Assembly: GCA_030151255.1 (NCBI GenBank)
Contig: JASLED010000037.1
Span: 1-6,617 of the forward strand
Direction: 5' to 3'
Source: Flavobacterium sp.
GTDB taxonomy: Bacteria; Bacteroidota; Bacteroidia; Flavobacteriales; Flavobacteriaceae
DNA length: 6,617 bases
Shown here: in pieces, positions 6,267 to 6,617 of the stretch
How the letters are laid out: every line of letters starts with the position of its first letter
Position numbering within the stretch: the first letter of the stretch is position 1
Made by a program: the position numbers and the translations under genes
Notes under the pieces: generated by a model
The model's database searches: none
Told to the model about the DNA's origin: nothing
The model's input: only the letters and a program-made list of their open reading frames with translations

Positions 6267-6389
6267 ATGTTGGAAAAATTAAATGAAACACTTATCTAAA
6301 TAAATACTATTATAGATTCTAGTTTCGATAAAAATTCAGAAAGTATAGGTGTCTTAGATGGAATGTTTGGAATAGTGGAGTTCCCATGA
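6267..6389 (+). pseudogene. Remnant resembling the N-terminus of a LanC protein
   Basis: Starting 2 bp after the esterase-like gene, the frame reads MLEKLNETLI, stop (TAA, 6297-6299), then INTIIDSSFDKNSESIGVLD, GMFGIVEFP and TGA (6387-6389). The pattern I-I-x-x-S-F-x-x-N, then a hydrophobic-D/S-G-x-x-G-I-x-x-F, is the usual opening of Bacteroidota LanC proteins. The TAA would be one base from AAA (Lys). Nothing LanC-like continues past 6389. The tight coupling suggests lanC once followed the esterase-like gene in an operon. The match is short, so the assignment is moderate. Confidence 0.5.
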
Positions 6390-6443
6390 TTAAAAAGTAC
6401 TTTTTATGAAATTCTATTTTAAATTAAAAGTCTAAAATGTCTA
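6390..6443. other. Short non-coding spacer with a 16-bp palindrome
   Basis: No frame continues the LanC-like remnant here. TAAAAAGTACTTTTTA (6391-6406) is a perfect 16-bp palindrome immediately after the remnant's end. It may mark a rearrangement joint or be chance in AT-rich DNA. Confidence 0.4.
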
Positions 6444-6503
6444 TATTTATATTAAAAACAAAAGCAAGCTTATTGTAGCTTGCTTTTGTTTTTAATATAA
6501 ATA
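6444..6503. terminator. Bidirectional intrinsic terminator
   Basis: Two perfect 27-nt arms (6444-6470 and 6477-6503) enclose a 6-nt loop, TATTGT. The inner stem is AGCAAGCT pairing with AGCTTGCT, flanked by A-rich and T-rich tracts (AAAAACAAA, TTTGTTTTT), so a GC-containing stem followed by a U tract forms in RNA from either strand. It sits between the plus-strand block and the convergent minus-strand gene ending at 6505, and can end both transcripts. Confidence 0.88.
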
Positions 6504-6504
6504 A

Positions 6505-6617
6505 TTAATTTTTTATCCTGGGTATTTCTTTAGCATAAAAACCTCCCATAAGAAAATAGTCGTTGTTTGCATCAGGTATTGTTAATGTAATGAATTCCCC
6601 GTTTCTCCAATAGCCAA
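6505..6617 (-). CDS. 3' end of an unidentified gene running off the window
   Basis: The only open minus-strand frame to the window edge encodes GYWRNGEFITLTIPDANND and YFLMGGFYAKEIPRIKN, then TAA at 6505-6507. It is directly followed by the bidirectional terminator, which supports it as a real gene end. The 'YWRNGE' pattern recalls beta-propeller-like Bacteroidota surface proteins with repeated Y-W-x-N-G units, but 36 residues are too few to assign a family. Confidence 0.5.
   Translation of the reverse strand, partial: GYWRNGEFITLTIPDANNDYFLMGGFYAKEIPRIKN

Overview
This is an AT-rich window from a member of the Bacteroidota, most likely the Flavobacteriia. Three things suggest this: a TPR/transmembrane/LuxR-type HTH regulator typical of the phylum, remnants of a large flavobacterial TPR protein, and a Bacteroidota-style double-glycine lanthipeptide leader (pattern L-x-I-x-K-x-T-I-S-K-L, then M, then GG). 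Shine-Dalgarno sites are absent or weak, as usual in the phylum. The window is a degraded accessory region: only three long reading frames look intact (the partial regulator at the left edge and two lipoproteins), and most of the rest is truncated or frameshifted.

Layout. (1) 1-781: C-terminal part of a membrane-anchored TPR/HTH regulator, plus strand. (2) 786-1412: a broken TPR-protein gene on the minus strand, with two nonsense codons and several frameshifts. (3) 1410-2740: a scrapyard of mobile and defence debris. It holds an internal piece of an IS3-family transposase, the C-terminal part of a DUF524/PD-(D/E)XK (McrC-like) nuclease with a frameshift, the 3' end of a second and different IS3-family transposase with what looks like its terminal sequence, a perfect 38-bp palindrome, and two tandem 22-bp repeats resembling an IS21-type end. 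(4) 2767-4551, minus strand: a lipoprotein with an HEIVH zinc-peptidase motif, preceded by the C-terminal half of a LanC-type lanthionine cyclase. (5) 4552-4990: an AT-rich spacer with a hairpin, then a short gene absent from a simple ORF scan, a class I lanthipeptide precursor whose start codon and body are in different frames across a run of nine T. (6) 5014-6264: an erythromycin-esterase-like lipoprotein 23 bp downstream of the precursor. (7) 6267-6389: a remnant that reads like the N-terminus of a LanC protein, broken by a stop. (8) 6444-6503: a strong bidirectional hairpin terminator, then the 3' end of a convergent gene that runs off the window.

The most interesting reading is that regions 4-7 are one lanthipeptide locus (precursor, Ere-like lipoprotein, LanC, HExxH lipoprotein) that has been rearranged and is decaying. 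The LanC N-terminal remnant follows the esterase-like gene on the plus strand, while the LanC C-terminal half lies on the minus strand on the other side of the precursor. That is the order expected if a precursor-esterase-LanC(N) block had inverted, with subsequent loss of the middle of LanC. The retained LanC half lacks both zinc cysteines of the family. No LanB dehydratase or transporter is present in the window, so whether any product is made cannot be told from here.
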